A stretch of 64,000 nt of DNA from Meconema thalassinum (GCA_946902985.2 OX336392.1:23008982-23072981), one strand, 5' to 3'; shown: positions 32,256 to 43,157, counted from the first letter of the stretch. The notes: a model not told the origin generated them from the letters alone. Translations and numbers: made by a program.

Positions 32256-32654
32256 TTATTTGTTAGAAGAGAAAGGAGTATGTGACAAGTGAAACTGTGA
32301 CTCTGCTTCTAAACGGTTTTCATAATCTAGTTGAAACTGGGATGATCTGATTTTTAGTAGCGCAGCTAAATGAGGGTCTGTCAATCTATTTCTGACGCTA
32401 TTTTTGCGTAGCTTCATGGTAGAAAACAATTGTTCACAGATATAGTAAAATTCGAACATGTCAGCTATCCTTTGTGCATGAGATTTCAAGTTTGGGAAGC
32501 TTGTTTTTGGTAGGGCCTTGTAGAACTCAATTTCCGAAACGTTGAGGAATAGTTGCTTTAATTCTTTGTTACATTGTAACTCAATCAGTTCTAGCTGCAG
32601 CTCTGATTTTACTCTTTCACATTCAACATTAAATGGCTTGGTGAAAACGTCCAA
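32256..32654 (-). pseudogene. hAT transposase C-terminal (dimerisation) fragment
   Basis: 133 codons with FYKALPKTSFPNLKSHAQRI, FEFYYICEQLFSTMKLRKNS and RNRLTDPHLAALLKI, the conserved YxCEQLFS.MK..K...RNRL.DEHL..LLRI segment of hAT transposases (also seen in domesticated GTF2I/ZMYM-like relatives). Only the C-terminus remains: the zinc finger and catalytic core are gone. It lies between recognisable hAT ends, so it is a decayed transposase gene and not a host gene. Confidence 0.85.
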
Positions 32655-32805
32655 GTTCTGTCAATAACATTGAAGTCCTGAAATCTTCATTCAAATTCGT
32701 CGCGGAGATTTTTCGCAAAAAAACGCGATATACTCAAAACGCACAAACACAATAAGATTGAAATAGGTCTAGATACACAGAACAGAGAGTATGACCTAGG
32801 TAATA

Positions 32806-33374
32806 CGAGGCACGTCCAGAAAGTAAGCTCCGTTTGGTAATTAAATTAAATTGTGTACAGATACAGTAAAATATTTATTGCACAACATTCTACACCTCTT
32901 AAACTACCTTTTCACATAACTGCCGAACTTTTGCAGGCATTTGTCATAGCGTGGCACAAGTTTTTGGATACCTCTTCATAGAAGTTTGCCGCCGACCCGT
33001 AAACGAGAGTGAAGACTCCCCTTAAGATATCCTACTGTTTGGCCATCACTGTTAGGCAAATTGCGTATGTGGTCAGGAGAAATCCTAAACATACGCAGTT
33101 CTCCTGGTAAGCACGCAATTTGCCTAACAGTAGTGACCAAACAGTAGGATATCTTAAGGGGAGTCTTCACTCTCGTTTACGGGTCGGCGGCAAACTTCTA
33201 TGAAGAGGTATCCAAAAACTTGTGCCACGCTATGACAAATGCCTGCAAAAGTTCGGCAGTTATGTGAAAAGGTAGTTTAAGAGGTGTAGAATGTTGTGCA
33301 ATAAATATCTTTTCTGTATCTGTACACAATTTAATTTAATTACCAAAGGGAGCTTACTTTCTGGACGTGCCTCG
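32806..33374. mobile_element. Palindromic mariner-derived foldback element
   Basis: Two arms of 276 bp around a 17-nt loop (33082-33098). The midpoint of the ends and the midpoint of the loop coincide exactly at 33090, so the arms have no net length difference. Each arm starts CGAGGCACGTCCAGAAAGTA at the outside and is flanked by TA (32804-32805 and 33375-33376). Each arm contains the last codons of a mariner transposase (LVPRYDKCLQKFGSYVK, plus strand in the right arm). It is an inverted duplication of a mariner 3' end that was inserted as a unit into the hAT element. Confidence 0.92.
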
Positions 33375-33767
33375 TATAATTCGAAACCATGTCGCTGGCC
33401 GGATTAGACTAGCTCAAGGCCCTCACTTGGCACGCGGGTCGAACTTTGTTCATGACTGCTGTAGAGTCTCTCAAACAAAGAATGAACACACCCTTAGTAA
33501 CTGTCAAGGAATTGAACAGTGTACATTTGGTAATGACTAGGGTTCGGATGTAGACCTAAAGAAGTACAAAATATGACCTAAAAACTATAAAATATGACCT
33601 AAAAATATGAAATATGAGATGCATTTTTGGGATAGGTGGGGTATTACCAACATAGGCCTACAGTAAATGCTAAATGACGTCCATTGAGGAGAGCTTTCTT
33701 GGAATCAGGCCTTCTAAACCTGCTATATGCCTGTTCCGGGAAAGAAAGCAAAATATATCCACTACAC

Positions 33768-34288
33768 CAGGGGTGCCCAACCTTTTTTAAAACTAAGGGC
33801 CACATTGTAAATAGTTTGGGGATCTTGCGGGCCAATAACACTCTGGGGGGTTTGAGGGTTATGGATTTTTTAAAATATATCCGCAATATAGTGAGTTTTT
33901 TGGCTGTCTAAGCTTTGTTTCCTTAGTATTGTTGCATTTTTCTATATTTATTTGTAGTGGATAAAAGAATAAAACACTAAAAATACATTTACGTATTTTT
34001 AATAAATCCCTTTAAAATAGAAGTACGATGGTATTCAATACATTCATACAGCATGAATGACAAAGAGTGAGTATTTATGTCCATTTGACACAATTATTAA
34101 TTAAATTATCAAATAATGTTCATGATAATTTACTTAATTGTGACGACTGGAACTGCTTTGGGTAGGGGTGCGCGCGCACTGCTTTGTCCTGATGGCTTTA
34201 GTTGTTTCAAAGTTTTGGCGACACTGCGCAGGCGCGGAGCGGCGGACAGCAGAAAACAGTCTCGCGGGCCACAGGTTGGGCAGTACTG
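33768..34288. mobile_element. hAT MITE with perfect 8-bp target duplication
   Basis: 521 bp. Ends CAGGGGTGCCCAAC and (complement) CAGTACTGCCCAAC, both followed by GGGCCAC-type sequence. Exact 8-bp duplication CACTACAC at 33760-33767 and 34289-34296. No transposase coding; the open frames inside are short. Confidence 0.92.
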
Positions 34289-34384
34289 CACTACACTATT
34301 CGGACTTGTTAACGACGCCTCAATTTAAACAGCAATGGTGAAATTATAACCAAATATGACCTTATATCACTAAAATATGACCAA

Positions 34385-35887
34385 AACAAGTAGTTCCGTG
34401 AAGAACTTTACAGCCTATTTTCATATATCCTACTTATGTTAATTCCCTCTATCAACATACAAAATTTCAGTTTGATTGTTATAATACATTCGTAGATATT
34501 GAGAACCGTATAAATATTTCAGATGGTGGCCGTGTTGGATTTTTATTTATGTACTATTACATGAAGGTTATTGTGTACGTGTAGTATTCAAACGTCAATC
34601 GCATGATTAGGACACATGAAGTAAAAAAGAGACTTTAAAATTTCGCACAGCTGCCATCTTGTGATTATGAAAACAATTGAAATAAACTAGATGCCAGTGG
34701 ATTAACAATTGTATAAGCATTTACTGTACAAAGTTCCACTGCACTCGGATGGTTAAATCGCGAGAAACGTCCACTTAAATATTTATACTTCGCGTCGCCG
34801 CCATGCTGGATTTGTGTTCACCAGGTTTTTGAAAGTCCTATAAATGAACTTATGTTCATAGCCTCTATGAACATTAAAGTACAGTTTCATTTATGTAAAT
34901 GATTCGTAGATACTGAGAACCGTCGAATTATTTCGGGTGGTCGCCATTTTGGATTGTTGTATGTATAGGCCAATTAGTTATGTACCATAAAGAAAAATTA
35001 TTGCATAGCTTCATTATTCAAACTTTCACTTCGATCGCATGATTACGACACAAGAAACAAAAAAATAATTTTAAAATTTCGCACAGCCGCCATCTTGACG
35101 TTATATAAACAATTGAACTATATTAGATGCCAGTGCATTACAATGTGTATAAACATATTCTTGTCAAGTTTCATTGCGTTTGGATGATTACATCGCGAGA
35201 AAAGTCGATTTTAAACTATCAAATTCGCTTGGCCGCCATGTTCATTTTGTAGTTAACAGGTTTTTTAAATTCTCACATATGAACGTCTACTAGTACCCTT
35301 TATCTCCGTACAAAATTTCAGGCTGATATCGGTAATAGTTTCGGGGATATAGAATGCCGGTGAAATATTTCGCACAGCCGCCATATTGAGGTTATATAAA
35401 CAATTGAACGAAATTTGATGTCGGTGCATTACGATGTGTATAGACATATACTGTACCAAGTTTCATTGCGTTTGGTTGGTTAAATCGCGAGAAACGTCTA
35501 TTTTAAATTCGCCTGGCCGCGATGTTGGTTTTGTGGTTACCACGTTTTCAAAAACCACATAGCTGAATTTCTAGTAGTTCCATTGATCACCGTACAAAAT
35601 TTCAGGGTGATATCGGTAATCGTTTCGGAGATATTTAATGCTGGTTAAATATTTCGCACAGCCGACATGTTTGATTGGTGAGACGTAATACAATTTGAAG
35701 GGCACGGTCGGGGTCGGCCGAAATGGTGCTATGACCTTGCCGAGTTTCATTGAAATCGCTCCAGCCGTTTAGTTTTTATTACGGACACACACACACACGA
35801 ATCACACACACACATGCACACACAGACACACGGACAAAAGGTGATCTCATCAGCCTATTTTTTGATAAAATGAAAATAGGCTAAAAA
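34385..35887 (-). mobile_element. Helentron-like element HL-A, long copy
   Basis: Same structure and length class as 19063-20583: AACAAGTAGTTCCGTGAAGA at the left, CCGCCAT-marked tandem body, CCAGCCGTTTAG core, (AC)n at about 35782-35830, and the hairpin AGCCTATTTT...AAAATAGGCT at the right. Inserted in the AT-rich TIR repeat at 33540-36030. Confidence 0.75.
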
Positions 35888-36054
35888 TGGCCAAAATATG
35901 CATTTATAGGCAACATCAAATTGCTTTAAACGTGGCCAGGGACCAGTCATTCAAGCTTATTTTTCATATTTCGGGTAAAATGAGCTCAGGAAAAGAATAT
36001 GACTTTTCCTTAACATCCGAACCTTAGTTATAATAATTGTATGGCTTTATTCCT

Positions 36055-36335
36055 AAACAAACTGAATATACAAATGACGCCACCTTTTTCTCCACATAGC
36101 CACCTGGCACATTTAGGCACGTGTCGTGGATGCAGATCAGTTTAAGTATTCGTATGTTGCTTTATCCACTCCGTGAAAGGTTCCTGCACGTCAGCAATAT
36201 TGTCAGATATTTTTCCAGCGCGGTGCTCCTTCATTTTCAAAAACAATTGAAGATCCGACGGTTTCAAGTCCACACTATAGGGTGGGTGTGAAAGAGTCTC
36301 CCAGTGACGTTTCTGCAGCAAATTCTGTGTCTTTC
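36055..36335 (-). pseudogene. Mariner-family transposase, C-terminal remnant
   Basis: Minus-strand reading: HWETLSHPPYSVDLKPSDLQ, LFLKMKEHRAG, FTEWIKQ and, after a frame change, DTCLNVPGGYVEKK. This is the PPYSPDLAPSD...C.....YVEK end of a mariner-type transposase, with the catalytic Asp of PSD retained and the preceding SPD motif changed to SVD. No TIRs were seen. A third mariner lineage in the window. Confidence 0.65.
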
Positions 36336-36399
36336 TTGACAGTATGAGGTCAGTAATATCCTATGAAGTACAATTCCTCGTGTCAGCATGCCGCTGTGG

Positions 36400-36908
36400 T
36401 TGTTGGTTGGTTCCTCAGTTTAGGGGCTGCAACAACCCGGTTATGTAGCGCCGTGTACTTTGGGTGTGTGTAGAATTTGTCTGATAACCGGTATTAAATG
36501 TAGTAGTAGTGTGTGTTATCCGTGATTCGGGTAGAAGGACTGCAGACGATTATTTTTTTACAAGTAGTTCCTACTTTTGCTACCAAATACTACCATCCAC
36601 GACACCTAGCTGTGGACGTGGCTACTAAATGCCATCGCAGTCAGCACCCGGTGGCGAACGTTGGAACTAATATAGCGTTATCAAACTAACCAACAAATTT
36701 TAGCTTCCTCAAGAGAAGTTAGTGGAAGGTTATTTTTCATGTCATAAATCTAATGACATGGGACCACCGGCTTTACCTTCCCTCCGAAGGAAGGCATACT
36801 GAGGGATTTTTAACGCTCTTAAAAAGTCCAACGACTTCGGCCGGGTTTGATCCCGTGCTCTTGGGTGTAGTAGCTCAGCATGCTACCCACTTCGCCACCG
36901 AAGCCGCT
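36400..36908 (-). mobile_element. tRNA-derived SINE (family N)
   Basis: Full-length minus-strand copy. The tail TTGGTTGGTTCCTCAGTTTA is at the left and the head GCGGCTTCGGTGGCGAAGTG... (minus) at the right, with a B box CACGGGATCAAACCCGG. Related sequence TGCCGCTGTGG / TGCCGCTGAGG flanks the element and may be a mutated 11-bp target duplication. Confidence 0.85.
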
Positions 36909-36957
36909 GCCGCTGAGGAAATTCGTATGTCTAAGAGTAAACATCAGTATTTATGGT

Positions 36958-37060
36958 TAGTCATCACAATTAACACCGGTTATCAGACAGATTCTACACA
37001 CACCCAAAGTACACGGGGCTACATGACAGCGTTGTCGCAGCCCCTAAACTAAGGAACCAA
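36958..37060 (+). mobile_element. SINE-N 3' domain only, with target duplication
   Basis: 103 bp matching only the 3' part of SINE-N (CACAATTAACACCGGTTATC ... CTAAACTAAGGAACCAA), in plus orientation. It is bounded by exact 13-bp repeats CAGTATTTATGGT at 36945-36957 and 37061-37073. This is an independently inserted, 5'-truncated copy next to a full copy in opposite orientation, not a terminal inverted repeat. Confidence 0.88.
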
Positions 37061-37224
37061 CAGTATTTATGGTGGTGATTTCTTTGTCTGTTTTAATAAT
37101 TTGAAATATGATATCAACTTTTGACCCTTTTTTTTGGTGTGTGTCTGAACCGCCGAACCCCAAATACCCTTTGATCGACTGGATTGATATTGCTGACGTT
37201 TGATACTACGTTACTTACATTTCC

Positions 37225-38090
37225 GGACACTCGAAAGGTACCTTTCAAATTTCCTTTATCGCCACAAATCCAACATGGAAGCTACGCAAAATATTTCCCC
37301 ACTAATCCATATCTCCCAAACTTTTCGCGGGGAATACGTCTGAATGTTAATTACTCACACATGAATTCAGCTAACTCGTTTCTGAATTGTCCAATATACG
37401 GTATGTGTATCTGGCGTAGTAAACTCATAATATAAGTTAAACTAAATGTATAACTACATGATTGTATCGGTTCTTTATCACAAAGTATATCTGGCATGCA
37501 TGTCAATTCCACATACATTTATTTCCTCCATCTCGTCACGGAATGTTCCGATCACACTGAAAAATAGTATAGTAGCTCAATGCAATGAGTGAAACAATCT
37601 GGCATAAAATGTTAAAGAATGGTTTTCTAAATTTAGATGGCCCTCGTGTTATCGTGTAAAATGGTTACCTATTTTAGTGTCCATTGATTTTTTCGAGGTG
37701 GATGTAGTTAAAATGCTGGTTACTGTACTAGTACGATGAACAAAATATACTGGTAAAATGTTTAAATGTTGTATTCATGAATAATTATTGACGGCATGCT
37801 CCAGAATTCCTAAAACTGTATCGTTTGTTATTGTTGACCTATATTTTATCATAATGTTGGTCATAATCGGAAAACTATTTAGCCCATCAATGGAAAAAGG
37901 GGAGTTTAGAGATATGATAAGATATGAAAACAGGTTATGTTAAGTTTTCAAATAGCTACTTGTTTGGCACGTAAGCATTGTGTAAAGTTCCTTTAGAAAA
38001 CAGTTATCTTGAGTTTATTTTTAGCCTATTACCATCCATTTTGTAAATATGACAATACATCTTTAGTCTCCTCTTTGTGATGAAGTCTGT
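37225..38090. other. Degenerate HL-A piece, then no recognised feature
   Basis: 37225-37345 (AATCCAACATGGAAGCTACG, CCATATCTCCCAAAC) is a diverged HL-A fragment. From about 37350 to 38090 the sequence is AT-rich with nothing recognised. Confidence 0.45.
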
Positions 38091-38093
38091 GAA

Positions 38094-39512
38094 TTTTTAG
38101 CCTACTTTTCACATTTTGCAAAAATGAGGAAAAAGTAGACTTATGAGATCGGGAAAATGTGTGTCTGTCTGTCTGTCTGTCTGTCCTTCTGTCTGTCTGG
38201 CTGGCTGTGTGTGTGTCCCCCCCCTATCAACTCCAAAACGGCTGCAGCAATCGAAACAATATTTGGTAGGAGTAAAGATCAACACCTGAATATCTCACGG
38301 CCATATTTGAAAATGATGTCAGTGCTACCAACTGCTAAAAAATCGCAATTGAAATTTGAGCTCCATGTTGGATATCTTGGAAAGTATAAATGGGAGCTAT
38401 TTCAAAATTGGCACACGTACAGACCATAATATTTCCGTTTAATTTCCAGGAGGCCAAACATGGCAGTGTTGCCAAAATGATTATAAGCCTCCTGTTAGGT
38501 CCAATTTTTAAATGCATATAACTTCTACACTATCATTTGGAATTCAACCAAATTTCGTATGTTGTATGTGTACATAACCAGATATGACTGAGCGTATTCT
38601 TAAGACCTACCAGGGCTGCCAACTGTTAATAAATGCTCCTAATTTATTTTATCCAAATACCAATATATCAGAAAGTATGCAAGCCGACAGCTTTAAACTA
38701 TGCACACGTATAGTACCTGACATTCTATATTAATTTGGAGTAACTTATATACGTCAGTGCTACCAACATGATTCTAAGCCTGCTGACAGGTCCAACTTTA
38801 AATACATGCAACTTCCATACTATCATTTGGATTTCAACCAAATTTCGTATGTGTTATGTGTACCATAACAGATATGACTATGCGTATTCTAAGGAGCAAC
38901 CAGGGCTGCCAACTGTTAATATGTGCTGTCCCTATTTTTGTTACCCTAATATCAATATATCAGAAAGTATGCAAGCCAATAGCTCTAAAATTTGCACACG
39001 TATAGTACCTGGCATTCTAGACGAATTTGGAGTAACTAATATACGTCAGTGCTGCCAACATGATTCTAAGCCTGCTGATAGGTCCAATTTTAAAATGCAT
39101 GTAACTTCTATACTAACTAATGGATTTCATTCAAAATTGGCACAACAATAGATCACATTATTTCAGATTATTTCTGACCAATACATGCATGACATTGTTG
39201 CCAACATGATTTTACGCGCGCTGTTAGATCCAATGTTTAACTGCATGTAACGTCCATGCGATTCATTGGACTTCAACCAAATTTTGTATTTTGTACCTTA
39301 AGAGATGGAACTAAGAATATATTCAGTCATCAGGGCTGCCAACTGTAGTGCTCTATTAGGATACATTATGCCAGGTATACAGTATTTCGAACTAATTGGA
39401 AATTTCGATATTAGCAACTTAATTTCGTCATTATTCTAGATAGGTTCATATTCTGTAGACTAATCATTGGCATGAAAAGCAGGCTGTATAGTTCTTCACG
39501 GAACTTCTTGTT
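38094..39512 (+). mobile_element. Helentron-like element HL-B, full-length copy
   Basis: Begins TTTTTAGCCTACTTTTCAC with a hairpin to AAAAAGTAGACTT, then a (GTCT)n tract (38160-38215) next to CAAAACGGCTGCAGCAATCG. The body has roughly 300-bp tandem segments (GCCAACTGTTAATA at about 38617 and 38907). It ends TATAGTTCTTCACGGAACTT, the same terminal hairpin as HL-A. The (GTCY)n tract beside a conserved AACGGCTG core is what is described for mini-me/DINE-1-like elements of insects. Non-coding. Confidence 0.75.
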
Positions 39513-39515
39513 CAA

Positions 39516-39930
39516 TACTTTGATAGATATCCTCCTTTTCCAGCCAAAACCCGTTATCATATTTTGGTCTTAGGATTTTTTTGAGGATATTTCTCTCCCG
39601 TTTCTCGATGTTTTTGACTTGCGATCTGCCTACAATTTTCAACGTTTCAGATGCGTTAAGTGTGTGTGGTTTGACGACAGTATTGTAGTGTTGTATTTAT
39701 ACCTTTTGTGATATGGATTTTATTCTATATTGTTTCGAGGTAATTTGATATGCTTTTTGTAACTTAGCAATTATTATTACGAATGATTTCTTGATTTAAC
39801 TGCAATGGCTTAGTAATTTCTCCTAAAGACTTGAATTTATCTACTTGAGAGATATTTTCAAATTTGGTGATTAAATGTTGGATCTTGAATCCAGATTTAG
39901 TTCATTCCATATATTATTCTCATGATACGA
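39516..39930 (-). pseudogene. LINE pol remnant
   Basis: Minus-strand translation includes RERNILKKILRPKYDNGFWL and EKEDIY, with upstream TLQYCRQTTHT and FENISQVDKFKSLGE-like pieces. These match the RHY.SVVKP..LYA.E......K...KRERKILRKILGP segment of a common insect LINE. Stops and frame changes are frequent. The order of the pieces is as expected, so this is a decayed contiguous fragment. Confidence 0.6.
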
Positions 39931-40000
39931 AATTATTATTATTGTTACTCGATTTGGTCGTGTATTTTTAAATTCTATTTATTTATATAACTATAATAAA

Positions 40001-40868
40001 AGGTGCGTTCAAAACGTAACGAGCCGGAGGCTGGAATGCGCAAACCGGTGACGACATCGGCTAATTGTGGCGTGTGTAACGAGGTGTGGTTCCGACTAGA
40101 GCGTGGAAGGTCACAGCTCGTCGCTAGAGGGCACGCATGCACGTCACGTGACGATACAAAGCAAGCAGCAGCATGCATCAATCGTCCAACGCTGCCAGTC
40201 GCATTGCAAACAGTGACATGGAGGCGTCAACCGAAGAGCAAAGAGGTGGTGTTCGGTTTCTGACAGCGGAAGGAGTAGGGGGAACGGACATTCATCGCCG
40301 AATGTCACAAGTGTACGGCGAACACTGCATGTCCCTTGCAAGGGTCAAGGCGTGGCACAAGCGCTTCAGGGAAGGACGGGTGTCGTTAGCCGATGATGCC
40401 CAGTCTAGAGCACCCCCCCTCTCCCCCCCCCCCCTCTGCATTACCGATACAACGTCCAGCTGGTTGATGCACTCATTACCCAGGACCGCCGAGTGATAGT
40501 GAACGCCATAGCCGCCGTGGTCGCTCCTCGACCTCATACGGCCAACACAGTCGCGGCACTCCTGCAGAAATTCAAATGGGAGGTACTCGGCCACCCTCCA
40601 TACTGTCCAGACCTCTCTCCCTGTGATTACGCCATGTTTGGTCCCCTGAAAAGGACTCTGCGGGGCCAACGATTCACCTCGGACGCCGACTTCCAGCTGT
40701 ACGTGCGGAACTGGTTCACATCGCAGCCCAGGAAATTTTATGAGACAGCCATTCACCGCCTCGTGTCACAGTGGGACAAGTGCCTCAACAGCCAGGGCCA
40801 ATACATCTATCATACAGGTACTGGTTTCTGTAATTATGCCTCCGGCTCGTTACTTTTTGAACGCACCT
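40001..40868 (+). mobile_element. Internally deleted mariner, copy 2
   Basis: Ends AGGTGCGTTCAAAACGTAAC and GTTACTTTTTGAACGCACCT, a good terminal inverted repeat that continues through GAGCCGGAGGC. Plus-strand frames encode the N-terminus (MEASTEEQRGGVRFLTAEGV, VYGEHCMSLARVKAWHKRF) and the C-terminus (LLQKFKWEVLGHPPYCPDLS, SQWDKCLNSQGQY) joined across the same internal deletion as copy 1. It has also lost about 10 bp around the DNARPH codons and gained a C-rich insert near 40410-40435. A frame change separates the halves. Non-autonomous. Confidence 0.9.
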
Positions 40869-40874
40869 TATATA

Positions 40875-41623
40875 TTAGCCTATTTTCATTTATGAAAAAA
40901 TAAGCTTATGAGATCATATTTTGTCCGTGTGTGTCCCAGTAATAAAATCTAAACGGCTGAAGTGATTTCAATGAAATTCGGTAAGTTCTTAGTACTATTT
41001 TGGTTGACTCCGACGGTAACCTTCAAATTGTATTACGTATCTCGTTGCTACTTACAACATGGTGGCTGTGCGAAATGTTTCACCAGCATTCTATATCTCC
41101 GAAACTATTACAGATATCACCCTGAAATTTTGTACCTATTTTTCACCTATGTGCCTTTCAAAAACCCGTCAACTACAATACGAACGTAACGGCCAAGCGA
41201 ATTTGAAGCATTTAAATCGATCTTTCTCGCGATTTAACCATCCGAACGCAGTGAAACTTGGTACAACATAATATGTTTATACACATTGTAATGCACTGAT
41301 ATCTAATTTAGTTCAATTGTTTACATAACCTCAAGATGGCGGCTGTGCAAAATTTTAAAATCTTGTTTTTATTTCTTGTGTCCTAATCATGTGATTGAAG
41401 TTTAAATAATACACCTACACAATAATCTTCATTTAATAGTACATAACTCTAAGACCTACATAATAAATATTCTACATGGCGACCATACGAAATATTTAGA
41501 CGGTTCTCAATGTCTACGAATCTATTGCAGCAATCAAACTGAAATTTTGTATGTTGATAGTGGCAATTAACATAAGTAGGATATATGAAAATAGGCGGTA
41601 TAATTCTTCACGGAACTACTGTT
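40875..41623 (+). mobile_element. Helentron-like element HL-A, short copy
   Basis: Begins TTAGCCTATTTTCAT with a hairpin to ATGAAAAAATAAGCT, then TTTTGTCCGTGTGTGTCCC, CTAAACGGCTGAAGTGATTT and ATGGTGGCTGTGCGAAATG. It ends ATTCTTCACGGAACTACTG. Both ends are present but fewer body segments than in the 1.5-kb copies, so copy number of the internal units varies. It starts only six bases after the mariner end. Confidence 0.75.
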
Positions 41624-41670
41624 TTATTATGTTTTGCTATTAGAAAGAATGTGGCCACAATTATGTGAAT

Positions 41671-41692
41671 GTTTTTTTTTGTTGCAGGTAAG
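41671..41692 (+). promoter_or_regulatory. Candidate recursive splice site (3'ss directly followed by 5'ss)
   Basis: A T-run of nine, GTTGCAG and then GTAAGG gives a strong acceptor immediately joined to a donor at 41687|41688. This is the layout of ratchet points in long insect introns. A weaker downstream donor (CTGA|GTGAGT, about 41763) would give a 76-nt cassette. Chance is not excluded: CAGGTAAG alone is expected about once or twice in a window of this size. Confidence 0.3.
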
Positions 41693-42414
41693 GAAATGTA
41701 ATCAATTCGGAAGCTGAAGGAACCAGTCACTTCTCCAAGATGATATCTCTCTGCTACTTACTGAGTGAGTGTATTTGAAATGGCAGCAGTTCCTTGCTTT
41801 TAGTTAACACTAGAAACTGACGAATATTAAATCTTTATAAATATACCGTGGATAGAATTGAATAATTTATTTTAGCCAAACGGCCATAATACTGTATAGT
41901 ACATACCAGAGCTTATTGGAGATTTTGTTCTCTTTGAGAACGAACTTGATTACTACAGAACAAAGACACACTGTACACTCGGCTCTAGAATGCTTGATGT
42001 GCACATAACTAAAGCCCTGCATGGATGCGGAATCCGTGAATAAAGCCGCGGATATCCACAAAATTTTTCGCCATGCGCATAAAGTTTGGATGGCTGTGCG
42101 GATGTTGATAACGGGTTGTTTATGGCTCTACTTATAACTTATGACGGTAACCAACTATTGCTCACTCCTCACCATCTCCAATTCGGTTGGGCATCTGTGG
42201 AGCAGGATTCTACAGTAATGCAATTTTGGCCTCTGGATCTGGATTGACCTCCATTTGCTATTCCTCAGATGGGAGTTCTAGTCTGTGTCTTTAATCTTGC
42301 AGTAGCCTAAGTCGAAGGCGTCATCTAATAGTTGCTGTATTTATCTAGTAGTGGTCTGTGTTTCATTCCCGGCTCCGCCAATAAATTACATTTTCTTTTG
42401 AGGGCTAGAACTCG
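41693..42414. other. No recognised feature
   Basis: No coding or repeat match was seen between the HL-A element and the solo LTR, apart from the splice-like motif. Confidence 0.45.
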
Positions 42415-42418
42415 GTAC

Positions 42419-43157
42419 TGATACGTGTTGCCCCTAGTGACAAGTTCGTTAACTGGATTACGGTGGTTGAAAGCACAATACAAGTGTTCCTTTAACGAAA
42501 TATTAGCTTTATTGCAGGCCAGAAAAATACACCACACAATAAGCACTGAATCTCTCTTCATAAGACACTACTAGTCACTGTGGCTTCCACACTTGGCCTA
42601 CGTTCACACTACTGTCCTCGCTATTAATACCTGAAACTCTGCCTTGTACACAAGCTACAGTTATTTACGATAGCCAGTCACTCACCACTACACACTGCTT
42701 TGCTGTCCGCTGGCTAGGGAACAGCCCACTGCGTTTCGCAATTCACCACAATATCTCTGTCGCACTAGGTAAGTACACACTCCTCAAAACTCAGTCCCTC
42801 CGTATGATTCACACTGCCTCGCTGTCTGGAGAATCAGCCTCACTTGGGTTTCGTAACTTCGCACGTCACGTCGCCACACTACTGTCGCACAGGTAAAAAC
42901 ACACACTAGCTCAAAAACACAGTCCCTCCCTCGCTGGTGAGGCCGCTTTATATAGGCAGGGTGGTGACTCAATGGACGTTTCCAGAGTAGGAGAGTTCAC
43001 GGCTCCTCCCGAGAGTTCCATCACCAGGTACGCCGGGAACATTCCAGACCATGTCTTTATTCCCGCTGCGCAAGTAGCCGGCCGACAGAGACCAGAGGTA
43101 GCCTCAGGCGGCTGTGAGTCACGCGAGAGGGAATGAAGCAACCCCGCTCTCGTAACA
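42419..43157 (-). mobile_element. Solo LTR of a Gypsy-type retrotransposon
   Basis: 739 bp. On the minus strand it starts TGTTACGAGAGCGGGG and ends CAACACGTATCA, the TGTTACG...CGTAACA type (one mismatch at the end). The 4-bp target GTAC is duplicated on both sides (42415-42418 and 43158-43161). It contains TATATAAA (42948-42955 on minus) and AATAAA (42508-42513 complement). It shares CCGTAATCCAGTTAAC, GTCACTAGGGG and TTGAGTCACCA blocks with the Gypsy LTR at 52170-52742, so it belongs to the same or a sister family. It was left behind by LTR-LTR recombination. Confidence 0.92.

Larger units (their letters stand above)
32074..33458 (-). mobile_element. hAT transposon remnant, host of the mariner palindrome
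   Basis: The ends CAGACATGGGCAAAC and (complement of 3') CAGTCATGAAC are followed by GGCCTGTT / GCGGGCCG-type sequence, as in Charlie-like hAT elements. Flanking 8-mers CAGTAGAG (32066-32073) and CTGTAGAG (33459-33466) match 7 of 8, the length expected for hAT. It encodes a C-terminal transposase piece (separate entry). A 569-bp palindrome was inserted at 32806-33374; without it the remnant is about 815 bp. Confidence 0.8.
33540..36030. mobile_element. Old TIR repeat holding two nested elements
   Basis: Left end AGGGTTCGGATGT near 33541 and right end ACATCCGAACCTTAG near 36020 are inverted. AAATATGACC-type words lie near both ends (33567-33605, 34354-34383, 35880-36010). Between them are a hAT MITE (33768-34288) and a Helentron-like element (34385-35887). 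Without these the host element is about 470 bp. No coding part or clear target duplication was seen. Confidence 0.6.

Noticed and set aside
36400..37060. A single 660-bp element with 100-bp terminal inverted repeats
   Set aside because: The right part has its own 13-bp target duplication, so it is a separate truncated SINE insertion.
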